Below, one piece after another: positions 11,501 through 21,384 of a stretch of 25,854 bases of DNA (positions are counted from its first letter, which is position 1; the number at the start of each line of letters is the position of its first letter). This stretch comes from Nemertoderma westbladi (lineage: Eukaryota; Xenacoelomorpha; Nemertodermatida; Nemertodermatidae): assembly GCA_032718475.1 (NCBI GenBank), contig JAUCBJ010004485.1, positions 1 through 25,854 on the forward strand. The letters are read 5' to 3'. The position numbers and the translations under genes were made by a program. The notes beneath the pieces are model-generated. The model had not been told where the DNA came from. It was given only the letters and a program-made list of their open reading frames with translations, and did no database searches.

Positions 11501-14500
11501 GAAGAAGAAAACATCCATAACACCAGACGAAAAACCACAGATATCAGATTTAGATAAATTGGACGAAGTACCTGTTGATGAAAATATGTTTGATACAGAG
11601 ACGCCTGCAGTACATGAACCAGAAATTAGTGCATCTGAAAAATTACCACAAGGAACAAAACCAGAAAAACTAAAGAAGAAGCCGAAAGATACAGTTGTTG
11701 ACAAGAAGAAGAAAACATCCATAACACCAGATGAAAAACCACAGATATCAGATTTAGATAAATTGGATGAAGTACCTGTGGATGAAAATATGTTTGATAC
11801 AGAGACGCCTGCAATACATGAATCAGAAATTGGAACATTTGAAAAGAAACCACAAGAAACTAAACCAGAAAAACTAAAGAAGAAGCCAAAAGATACAGTT
11901 GTTGACAAGAAGAAGAAAACATCCATAACACCAGACGAAAAACCACAGATATCAGATTTAGATAAATTGGACGAAGTACCTGTTGATGAAAATATGTTTG
12001 ATACAGAGACGCCTACAATGCATGAACCAGAAATTGGAACATTTGAAAAATCACCACAAGAATCTAAACCAGAAAAACTAATGAAGAAGCCAAAAGATAC
12101 AATTGTTGACAAGAAGAAGAAAACATCCATAACACCAGATGAAAAACCACAGATATCAGATTTAGATAAATTGGATGAAGTACCTGTGGATGAAAATATG
12201 TTTGATACAGAGACGCCTGCAATACATGAACCAGAAATTAGTACATCTGAAAAGATACCACAAGAAACTAAACCAGAAAAACTAAAGAAGAAGCCGAAAG
12301 ATACAGTTGTTGACAAGAAGAAGAAAACATCCATAACACCAGACGAAAAACCACAGATATCAGATTTAGATAAATTGGACGAAGTACCTGTTGATGAAAA
12401 TATGTTTGATACAGAGACGCCTGCAGTACATGAACCAGAAATTAGTGCATCTGAAAAATTACCACAAGAAACAAAACCAGAAAAACTAAAGAAGAAGCCG
12501 AAAGATACAGTTGTTGACAAGAAGAAGAAAACATCCATAACACCAGATGAAAAACCACAGATATCAGATTTAGATAAATTGGATGAAGTACCTGTGGATG
12601 AAAATATGTTTGATACAGAGACGCCTACAATGCATGAACCACAAATTGGAACATTTGAAAAGAAACCACAAGAAACTAAACCAGAAAAACTAAAGAAGAA
12701 GCCAAAAGATACAGTTGTTGACAAGAAGAAGAAAACATCCATAACACCAGACGAAAAACCACAGATATCAAATGTAGATAAATTGGATGAAGTACCTGTG
12801 GATGAAAATATGTTTGATACAGAGACGCCTGCAGTACATGAACCAGAAATTAGTACATCTGAAAAATTACCACAAGAAACAAAACCAGAAAAACTAAAGA
12901 AGAAGCCAAAAGATACAGTTGTTGACAAGAAGAAGAAAACATCCATTACACCAGACGAAAAACCACAGATATCAGATTTAGATAAATTGGATGAAGTACC
13001 TGTGGATGAAAATATGTTTGATACAGAGACGCCTACAATGCATGAACCAGAAATTAGTACATCTGAAAAGTCACCACAAGAAACTAAACCAGAAAAACTG
13101 AAGAAGAAGCCAAAAGATAGGGTTGTTGACAAGAAGAAGAAAACATCAATAACACCAGGTGAACAGCCACAGATATCAGATTTAGATAAATTTGATGAAG
13201 TACCTGTTGATGAAAATATGTTTGATACAGAGACGCCTACAATGCATGAACCAGAAATTGGAACATTTGAAAAATCACCACAAGAATCTAAACCAGAAAA
13301 ACTAATGAAGAAGCCAAAAGATACAATTGTTGACAAGAAGAAGAAAACATCCATAACACCAGATGAAAAACCACAGATATCAGATTTAGATAAATTGGAT
13401 GAAGTACCTGTGGATGAAAATATGTTTGATACAGAGACGCCTACAATGCATGAACCAGAAATTAGTACATCTGAAAAGTCACCACAAGAAACTAAACCAG
13501 AAAAACTGAAGAAGAAGCCAAAAGATAGGGTTGTTGACAAGAAGAAGAAAACATCCATAACACCAGATGAAAAACCACAGATATCAGATTTAGATAAATT
13601 TGATGAAGTACCTGTGGATGAAAATATGTTTGATACAGAGACGCCTGCAATACATGAACCAGAAATTAGTACATCTGAAAAGATACCACAAGAAACTAAA
13701 CCAGAAAAACTAAAGAAGAAGCCAAAAGATACAGTTGTTGACAAGAAGAAGAAAACATCCATTACACCAGACGAAAAACCACAGATATCAGATTTAGATA
13801 AATTGGATGAAGTACCTGTGGATGAAAATATGTTTGATACAGAGACGCCTACAATGCATGAACCAGAAATTAGTACATCTGAAAAGTCACCACAAGAAAC
13901 TAAACCAGAAAAACTGAAGAAGAAGCCAAAAGATAGGGTTGTTGACAAGAAGAAGAAAACATCAATAACACCAGGTGAACAGCCACAGATATCAGATTTA
14001 GATAAATTTGATGAAGTACCTGTTGATGAAAATATGTTTGATACAGAGACGCCTACAATGCATGAACCAGAAATTGGAACATTTGAAAAATCACCACAAG
14101 AATCTAAACCAGAAAAACTAATGAAGAAGCCAAAAGATACAATTGTTGACAAGAAGAAGAAAACATCCATAACACCAGATGAAAAACCACAGATATCAGA
14201 TTTAGATAAATTGGATGAAGTACCTGTGGATGAAAATATGTTTGATACAGAGACGCCTACAATGCATGAACCAGAAATTAGTACATCTGAAAAGTCACCA
14301 CAAGAAACTAAACCAGAAAAACTGAAGAAGAAGCCAAAAGATAGGGTTGTTGACAAGAAGAAGAAAACATCAATAACACCAGGTGAACAGCCACAGATAT
14401 CAGATTTAGATAAATTTGATGAAGTACCTGTTGATGAAAATATGTTTGATACAGAGACGCCTACAATGCATGAACCAGAAATTGGAACATTTGAAAAATC

Positions 14501-15359
14501 ACCACAAGAATCTAAACCAGAAAAACTAATGAAGAAGCCAAAAGATACAATTGTTGACAAGAAGAAGAAAACATCCATAACACCAGACGAAAAACCACAG
14601 ATATCAGATTTAGATAAATTGGACGAAGTACCTGTTGATGAAAATATGTTTGATACAGAGACGCCTGCAATACATGAACCAGAAATTAGTACATCTGAAA
14701 AGATACCACAAGAAACTAAACCAGAAAAACTAAAGAAGAAGCCAAAAGATACAGTTGTTGACAAGAAGAAGAAAACATCCATTACACCAGACGAAAAACC
14801 ACAGATATCAGATTTAGATAAATTGGATGAAGTACCTGTGGATGAAAATATGTTTGATACAGAGACGCCTGCAATACATGAACCAGAAATTGGAACATTT
14901 GAAAAGAAACCACAAGAAACTAAACCAGAAAAACTAAAGAAGAAGCCGAAAGATACAGTTGTTGACAAGAAGAAGAAAACATCCATAACACCAGATGAAA
15001 AACCACAGATATCAGATTTAGATAAATTGGATGAAGTACCTGTGGATGAAAATATGTTTGATACAGAGACGCCTACAATGCATGAACCAGAAATTAGTGC
15101 ATCTGAAAAATCACCACAAGAAACAAAACCAGAAAAACTAAAGAAGAAGCCAAAAGATACAGTTGTTGACAAGAAGAAGAAAACATCCATAACACCAGAT
15201 GAAAAACCACAGATATCAGATTTAGATAAATTGGATGAAGTACCTGTTGATGAAAATATGTTTGATACAGAGACGCCTGCAATACATGAACCAGAAATTG
15301 GAGCAACTGAAAGGAAACCACAAGAGACTAAACCTGAAGAACTTGAGAAGACACCTAAG
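5569..15359 (+). CDS. giant titin-like Ig protein, 9.8-kb exon C with PEVK-like repeats
   Basis: A single exon of 9,791 bases, from acceptor TATTTTAG (5568) to donor AAG|GTAAGT (15360). Residues encoded upstream of 5569 in the same open frame are intronic. It finishes the Ig domain begun in exon B (SIEWTMNGDP...ADYVCKA). It then encodes about 13 I-set Ig domains, starting near 5829, 6175, 6585, 6888, 7207, 7541, 7831, 8148, 8451, 8886, 9345, 9640 and 10134. Most have the opening PPxF, core Trp (e.g. TWYKNG, SWFMND) and YxC near the end. The domains near 7207 and 9640 are degenerate. A charged Lys/Glu linker (10406-10649) leads to the 68-residue repeats (10650-15359). No kinase, fibronectin III, SH3 or RhoGEF domain is present here. 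Inferred role: elastic scaffold in muscle or cytoskeleton. Confidence 0.9.
5829..10405 (+). other. tandem I-set Ig domain array within exon C
   Basis: Thirteen Ig repeats of roughly 90-100 residues. Shared pattern: (P/K)PxF opening, GxPxPxxxW in the B-C region, a D-F-x-I segment, then YGxAEYxCxAxNxxGxAxS. The first is atypical, with TPICCTAENQVG in the F strand. The domain near 7207 has EDQSAIPKVTWYIDG with an insertion and lacks both canonical cysteines (DYKAVAETESG at the F strand). Long acidic/basic linkers separate the domains near 8725-8885 and 9159-9344, unlike the tight spacing elsewhere. Confidence 0.88.
10650..15359 (+). repeat. coding 204-bp tandem repeat, 68-residue PEVK-like units
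   Basis: Unit 0 (10650-10841) is a divergent 64-residue copy. Units 1-22 fill 10842-15329, exactly 22 x 204 bases, each starting at a KPE(K/N) codon triplet. A 23rd copy is cut after ten residues by the splice donor. Consensus landmarks are KPEKLKKKPKD, VDKKKKTSITPDEKPQ, ISDLDKLDEVPVDENM, FDTETP and HEPEI. Every later unit has basic KKKPK and DKKKK blocks, an acidic centre, and two Thr-Pro sites. Units 1-2 are diverged. Units 3-22 differ at few positions and fall into variant classes: DRVVD/PGEQ/KFDEV, LMKKPKDTIVD and the common type. No Cys or Trp occurs in the array, so it is probably disordered. Confidence 0.97.
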
Positions 15360-15420
15360 GTAAGTTTTCATATAGTGATATTATAAAACTTTATACAATA
15401 CTTATTTAAACCATAGAGAC

Positions 15421-15662
15421 CAGAGAGGGAGGGGGGGGGGGGAAACTGGACGCAATAAAAATTCATCATTCATCCCTCTCCAGGGGAAATTGAACGCAAA
15501 TAACAGTTGATTACTCTCAAAAGTAAACTGTAACCTGTTCTATTGTGTTTAGTTTATTGTTTTGGTTAAAATAACGTGCCACTGTAACCTGCTCCTTTCC
15601 CTAAATTGAGAATTTAACATTGAGACGGGTTATTAATTCGCCAAGATGGGATTTGCGCCCTG
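15421..15662 (+). mobile_element. G-tract TIR MITE, copy 1 (right end degraded)
   Basis: Starts CAGAGAGGGA followed by 12 G and GAAACTGGACGCAATAAAA, matching the elements at 18889 and 21012. Internal homology includes CTCTCCAGGGGAAATT, CTGTAACCTGTTCTATTG, TTTATTGTTTTGGTTAAAAT and ATTAATTCGCCAAG. Similarity fades at about 15662 after GCG; the expected C-tract and terminal TGTCTC are missing. The eight bases before it are ATAGAGAC, and no matching right copy was found. It inserts 61 bases downstream of the Ig gene's donor site. Confidence 0.8.
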
Positions 15663-15974
15663 AAAAGTAGATCCGATAGGATCTTCTCGTCTTTATTTCT
15701 CCAGCAACACCTACTGAATCGTGTAGTTTGCGTTCATGTAGAGTAGTTGATAGAGATGGTATTATGTAGCATAAAACTCGGCGTTTGTTATGTGTTGTTT
15801 ATCTCAAGCACTCAAGCTGATATTTAGTGTAACCCTTTTTAGTATTGTATAACAACCATCAATTTATTGTTCAATTTATTTCGTCAGTGTCGATGTCTCA
15901 CCCACCGAATAAAAGTACATTTTCCCCTGTGGCTGGAAAGGTCTTCAGGTAACGGGAGTGGTGTGATTTCCTGA
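15663..15974. other. unannotated intergenic or intronic sequence
   Basis: No exon or repeat recognised on either strand. A short palindromic patch GATCCGATAGGATC lies near 15669-15682. Confidence 0.5.
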
Positions 15975-16215
15975 TGTTGTTCATTTTTGATGGCCAGCCT
16001 TGCAGCCTTCCATTAACATACAAATCATGAATTCGGTCTTAGAAGCATTTTATATGCAATCCAACCTCATTAACAGCGCTTTCCACTTGGTTCAGTAGAA
16101 GTTGTAGGGCCTACATCTGCTGGCGTATTAGAAAGAAGGGCAATAGCAATGTCATCCGCAAAGTAGATGTCTGTGAATCTAGTAGTTGCCGGATATCAGC
16201 TGCTTCTACGTTCTG
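15975..16215 (-). pseudogene. LINE reverse transcriptase fragment (- strand)
   Basis: On the - strand the segment from about 16215 reads TDIYFADDIAIALLSNTPAD, the reverse transcriptase catalytic region with the intact FADD form of the YxDD motif. After a frame change it continues LLLNQVESAVNEVGLHIK, the usual LEKAAxxVGLxIN continuation. A further shift gives ASKTEFMI. Only this palm C-terminal segment is recognisable; endonuclease, fingers and thumb are not. It is a different, more degraded copy than the + strand LINE at 16.8-18.3 kb and opposite in orientation to it. Confidence 0.75.
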
Positions 16216-16285
16216 AACACATGGTCTTCTTCACCAGTTGTGGCGGTTGGGTGCAATCTTGGCCCGCGTCCAACCTTCGCCCGAT

Positions 16286-16375
16286 TGGGGGAGAGGAGCA
16301 GGTTACAGACACGATGGGTTACAGAGTCCAATTTTTCTAACCGAAACAATAAACGAGGTTGTTAACACTCATTTT
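16286..16375 (-). repeat. diverged 68-bp satellite monomer, reverse orientation
   Basis: The reverse complement contains CTCGTTTATTGTTTCGGTTAG followed by CTGTAACCCATCGTG and CTGTAACCTGCTCCTCT, matching the satellite at 1.9-3.3 kb. There is about one and a third unit. No G-tract MITE terminus is evident next to it. Confidence 0.75.
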
Positions 16376-16779
16376 GAGGGCGAAGAGTGCTCCGGGAGAA
16401 GTTTGCTGCGTCCCGTTGTGGCTGTCCTCGTTTCATAATCCAATATATTAATAGGCGCAATATAATAATATATTAATTATATTATATATTAATGTGTCGC
16501 CTATGTGCAGTTCACGAGCCAGGATTGATAATATCTAAATCCTATACAAGCAATGATTACTTCTGGTATTCCTGAAGTTCTTAAGATTTCCAGGATTTTA
16601 TTGACCTAATTCCTTGAAATGGTCTCCATAGTATCTAAGCTTTCAGAGTGCGTGCGTTCATTTTAGTAATCTTTTGTGTCTTCTTACATTTCCGCAGGGT
16701 GGTTCTTCTTTCTTCTCTATCTTCTGTTGCAGTAGCCAATTTGTCGATCCTAGTCGGTGTATCACTGCGTAGAACGAAG
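16376..16779. other. AT-rich spacer upstream of LINE relic
   Basis: Contains a dense TATAATA/TATTA patch around 16440-16495. No exon, RNA gene or transposon end recognised. It may include an undetectably diverged LINE 5' portion. Confidence 0.4.
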
Positions 16780-18257
16780 AGATTCCCACAACAAATGAAA
16801 ACAATTAAGTTGGTGCCAGTTCCCGAGAAGGTAAACCTAACACACTATGGTTCTTATTGGGGAATCTCATTGATCTTGATTGTTGCAAAACTATACAATA
16901 GAATTCTATTAAATCGCATCAGGGATCCCATTGAGAGTCTGTCGCGGAAATCAGAATGGGTTCCGTAAAGGTCGTGGGACCATGGAGCCCATTTTGGCAC
17001 TTAGAAGGATAATTGAAGAGTTATCAAAAAAGAAAGACAGGCATCTGGCTGTTATCTTTGTTAACTTCTTCAAGGCCTTTGATTCAGTCTCTCGATCACA
17101 TATGTTCAGCATACTTTCATTATATGGGATTCCTGAGAAGATTATTGCTGCAATCAGATCAGTATACGATGGCTCGACGACATTTGTGTGTTCCATTAAT
17201 GTGACACAGATCCATTCGAAGTTTAAGGAGAGTCCTTCACTCAATAAATTCTTATTCATAATTGTGGTTGACTATGTCCTACGCATGTCCGTAGATCACC
17301 ATAATCATGGTAGCACCCCCTACTGGCTCCAAAAGTCGAGGAAATCCAGTCACGTACCTAACTGATCTAGACTTTTCTGATGACGTAGGAGTACTCTCAG
17401 AATCACTAGAGGGAGCCCAACGGCTCCTCATCTCATTAGAACAGGCTGCTTCTAGTGTTGGTCTATTTGTCAACTCAAAAAAGACCGAAACCAGTTAAAT
17501 TCGACAGGCCTCAGGAAATGCCTGACTGTATAAGCATAAGCACTAATGATATTGTGCTTGAGCATGTATACGACTCTACTACCTGGCATCATGGAAATCA
17601 GGTGAGGACCTTCGAATACGTAAGGGGAAGGCATGGGCAGCATTGGAAGGGGTTTCCAGGATTTGAAAGTCACGCAGAATTCATCGGAAACTTAACGTCC
17701 GATTATTAAGAGCAGCAGTAGTTCCAGTACTCCTCTGTGTGGTAGTCCATGCTGGGCTCTAACTGCTGAGGACACCAAATCTCTGGATAGCACATTCACG
17801 AGAATGCTGCGTCGTGTTCATTGTCTCAAGTACTATGCACACATCTCCAACAAGACTCTACATAACATTGGAAGTGTCTCCGATGTGTCTCCGCTTGTGG
17901 TTCCCACAAGTTTGATTGACACTAGAACAAAGCAGCCTCATTTTTGCTGGACATTGTTTTCGCCGTGAGAATTTTTCGCCGATAAGAATGGTAGACAGCC
18001 CATGACTTTCGTGAGACGTCTCCTAAAGGACACTGGCCTTGAAGATGCGGATAATCTCGCGAAACTCATGGGGGATAGGGAGTTGTGGCGGTGCAACTTT
18101 GTTGACAAGCCGGCATAGCATTCTTAATGCCCGCTGCATTGGGCTTGCCAATTGTGGATTGCATGGTGGTGACAAAATGTTTTTGTTAAGCTGGCATACC
18201 ATCTCAATGTGCAGTTTCAATACAGCAGGCCGATTATAGTAATCGTAGTAGCCTTCA
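16780..18257 (+). pseudogene. LINE (non-LTR retrotransposon) reverse transcriptase relic with 3' end
   Basis: A frame-broken reverse transcriptase runs from about 16790. Segments seen in order: YWGISLILIVAKLYNRILLN, a NGFRKGRGTMEPILALRRII block, motif A as FVNFFKAFDSV, LFIIVVDYVLRMSVD, YLTDLDFSDDVGVLSES, then the thumb-like LLRAAVVPVLL...CWALTAEDT, KTLHNIG, and finally LLKDTGLEDAD...GDRELWRC ending at TAG 18117-18119. An approximately 140-base 3' UTR follows to GTAGTAGCCTT. Motif A has Asn where the catalytic Asp should be (FVN for FVD), and there are several frameshifts and stops. RTE-like affiliation is a guess from the motif style. The 3' end is shared with the - strand fragment at 21385-21640. 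Confidence 0.85.
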
Positions 18258-18880
18258 TTGGTGCCCAATACACTGTAGCCCTCGATGACTTATTTTGTTG
18301 ATGGGACTTACTACGAACCCACATATTATGAATAGGCTACCGATATGCTTATAGGACTGCTTAACTGGGCTGACAGCTACAGGTTGCACTACACCATTAC
18401 TGTAGGCCTACTGCCATAGTTAATGTGATCTGATCAGTTCGCTAAAGGTGTATTTACTCCCCGTGGCTTTAAGTGAATCACACGAACAATTCTTGCTGAT
18501 CACTTTAAAATATCGTGCGATTCACTTCACTCAGGTGATGATCACATGACCCATGATTAAATCTAATACAAACTGATGATAATAACCACCTCAGAAGTTA
18601 TTTTCGAATGGAATGGATGGAAGCATACTTATTGAACTGCTGGAAACTCCTCAGAGTCCCCCGAAAAAACATTATGAGGCGCCGTTCACCGAGAATTTGA
18701 ATTGAATTCCTGTGTAAATTATCTATCCGAGAATCCACGTACCGAAAATTATTTTGGTTGATAGCTTTAGTTAGATACATATTGGATAAAGGAGGATGCC
18801 TGCATTGCACCGCACTTAAAGATTAATCACATACATTTTTCATAATTACTTGATGCCGTTTAATCTAAAACTTTACATCA
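18258..18880. other. unannotated spacer with one short hairpin
   Basis: No gene recognised. Arms AAGTGAATCACACGA (18471-18485) and TCGTGCGATTCACTT (18513-18527) form a 15-bp stem with one mismatch and a 27-base loop. Otherwise nothing. Confidence 0.5.
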
Positions 18881-18888
18881 CTACAGCA

Positions 18889-19027
18889 CAGATAGGGCGG
18901 GGGAAACTCGACGCAATAAAAATCCATCTCTCTCCAGGGGAAATTGGTAGCAAATAAAAGCTGATTACTCTCAAAAATAAAACTGTAACCTGTTGTATTG
19001 TGTTTAGTTTATTGTTTTGGCTGCGTC
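18889..19027 (+). mobile_element. G-tract TIR MITE, copy 2 (internally deleted)
   Basis: Begins CAGATAGGGCGGGGGAAACT. It shares the CGACGCAATAAAAA, CTCTCCAGGGGAAATT and CTGTAACCTGTTGTATTG segments with the other copies and jumps from TTTTGG to a right end CTGCGTC, comparable to CTGTCTC of the full copy. It is flanked by a perfect 8-base direct repeat CTACAGCA at 18881-18888 and 19028-19035, a target-site duplication of the length made by hAT transposases. At 139 bases it is about half the length of the copy at 21012. Confidence 0.85.
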
Positions 19028-19035
19028 CTACAGCA

Positions 19036-21003
19036 TGAGACGTAATTCCAAAAATAATCCACTATTATGTGACGAAGAGGTGTATCATTAAAGGAGGATA
19101 TCGGTTAAGGAGCTGGCTGCAATTGAACCTATTGAGGGGAGAATTTATTATGGTTGTCAGGTATGACAGACTTTCTGCCGATCACGTTATTTATCGTTCC
19201 TAACCTTTGATTGGCTCTCCAAGAGAAATGCTTTACAATTTATTGCCTTTTTAAATATGACAAATCTCTGACACTTTGTTATATGCTTGATTAAGTTCCC
19301 CGCTCCCCATCTGAGAAGGGTGCAGGATTCCCTCCTGCCTGTCTTATTACTATAAATAATCCCCAGGTATTTTGGACCAGTGACTTCCAGCCATTCCATA
19401 TTTGTATTGCAGTGCTTCAGAGCTGCAGAGAAGCCATGTATATATTGGTCAGTCTAGACTCATCAAATAGACAAGTAACAACTGTTAGGAAAGAACGGTC
19501 TTATTAGAGGGCATAATATTTTGTGTGCGAGTGCGATGTCTGTGTGACTGTATACATTAATAGCTTTACCAATTACTGTACAGTGTAGGGAAGTCCTATT
19601 ACTGTATTACTTGTTAAGTTTCTTTTCGTATATTGCAGTATTGGATATTGTGGTACTATAAATGTAATACTTTATGTCATTTGTTGGGGCTTATTAGATT
19701 TGTCGATTCTGATTTATAACACCTACTGACCTATTTGGAATTACTAGAATATTTGTTAATAAATGATGACTTTATAACGCTATCAGCCTGATTATTTTGC
19801 TCGTAAATCTTCCCGGTAGATATACCGTAATGTTTCGAGTATTAAATTCAATGTAATAACTGAAATTAAACCCTACCGTTACATGACCGGTACTGCGGTA
19901 CATACAAACCACCTATTTGTTAGGCCTACAAATTTGTTCCAAATTTATTTTTAACTCATTATGTAAATAATAATTACAATTTACAGTAGCAAATTTCAAC
20001 TTTTTAAATTTCCCTCTTTTAGAAACAATCAGCTGGTGGTGGGTATATTGTGAAAATTAGGTCGTTTTTCGTAAATAGGCCAAAGTTAATGGGTTAATAT
20101 TAAAAAATAAAACAGTAAAACACAATAATTAATTGTTCTAAGAAAAAAAATAAAATTAAAAATATAATTAAATTAATAATTATTGGCTGTTTTTAATAAT
20201 ATATGACAAGCTTTTAATATTCAAATATGAAATTAAGATTATATATTAAGATTATATTAAGAATTAAGATTATAGCTAGTGCGTTGTGAGTGTCGTATAA
20301 AAGTATGTTACCTAAGTATTGAAAAGCCATAAATAAAGTGGTACCACTAGGTAAAAGTGGTAGGAATAAATTCATCAAGATTATTAATCGTAAGGTATTT
20401 TTTATACGTTATCTGTGTGTGGTAGTTGATTGCGTGTGAGACAATCAATATGTTGGTTTTTTATGTTAATCAATTTCGGTTTTAGAGGATTACATTACAG
20501 TACTGTATTAGTCGCTTTACCTTTAACCTTTACTTATTTCATTACTTAAACTTAAGTTTGGTGGTAAGGCGAGTTTCCTAAATCATTGTTAAGGTACAGT
20601 ATGTTCACCTAAATACAATACAGACTTTAGGCAGAATAGTTTACACGGTTGCAGTACTGACAGCACGCAGTCCTGACCCGGACTAGAGTAGGTTGCGATT
20701 ACAGTTACAGAGGTGTTGTAGGTTGTGTTTTAATTACATTAATATTGATTAACGTCATCTTATAGTCATCAAACGTTATAATAGGTAAGTTAATAGTTAA
20801 TACTTTATTACCTTAAAAAAGAAAATAAGTTTAATGGCCACCAAGACGGCAAGAGGTATTACATCAGGGTTTATGATGTGGAAGGAACACTGTATTCATT
20901 ACACATTCAAAAAGTTTCTTTGCAGGATTCGCAACTCTATAGAAGTATAAAAAGTAGAACTAATAGATCCTACAGTACATACACCTTGAGACACCAAAAG
21001 TAT
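19036..21003. other. long AT-rich region without recognised gene
   Basis: Nearly 2 kb of AT-rich sequence with scattered stops in every frame. I see no Ig exon, tRNA-like promoter, transposase or tandem array. Short direct repeats such as AGATTATATTAAG near 20240-20270 are slippage-like. It is likely intronic or intergenic, but I cannot tell which. Confidence 0.5.
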
Positions 21004-21011
21004 TATTAGAG

Positions 21012-21283
21012 CAGATAGGGGGGGGGGGGGGGGGGGGGGGGGAAACTGGACGCAATAAAAACTCATCCCTCTCCAGGGGAAATTCGACGCATATAACAGC
21101 TAATTACTCTAAAAATAAAACTGTAACCTGTTCTATAGTGTTTAGTTTATTGTTTTGGTTAAAATAACGTGCCATTGTAACCTGTTCCTTTCCCTAAATT
21201 GAGAATTTAACATTGAGGCGGGATATTAATTCGCCAAGGCGGGTTTCGCGTCGAGTTCCCCCCCCCCCCCCCCCCCCTGTCTC
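21012..21283 (+). mobile_element. G-tract TIR MITE, copy 3 (complete, hAT-like)
   Basis: 272-base element flanked by perfect 8-base duplications TATTAGAG at 21004-21011 and 21284-21291. The left end is CAGATA, 25 G, then AAACTGGACGC. The right end is GCGTCGAGTT, 20 C, then TGTCTC. Reverse-complemented, the right end (GAGACAGGG...AACTCGACGC) matches the left as a terminal inverted repeat. No coding capacity, so non-autonomous. The 8-bp duplication and CAG-type end fit the hAT superfamily. The interior carries about 1.4 monomers of the 68-bp satellite. Confidence 0.88.
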
Positions 21284-21384
21284 TATTAGAGATAAAAATC
21301 ATTTACGAAGTGAAAAGAGATTGTGTGACTTCCTATCAAATTGTAGGTACAGTATAAATTGATTTAGACATTTATGAGACACCA

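Noticed and set aside
11171-15190. 1,339-codon open frame antisense to the coding repeats
   Set aside because: 204 is a multiple of three, so a stop-free antisense frame in one unit stays open across all units. The composition (FFFLSTTVSFGFFFSFSG) mirrors the sense repeat and extends no further than the array.
1909-15329. Link between the 68-base satellite and the 68-residue coding unit
   Set aside because: The lengths coincide in different units (bases versus residues) and the sequences share no similarity.
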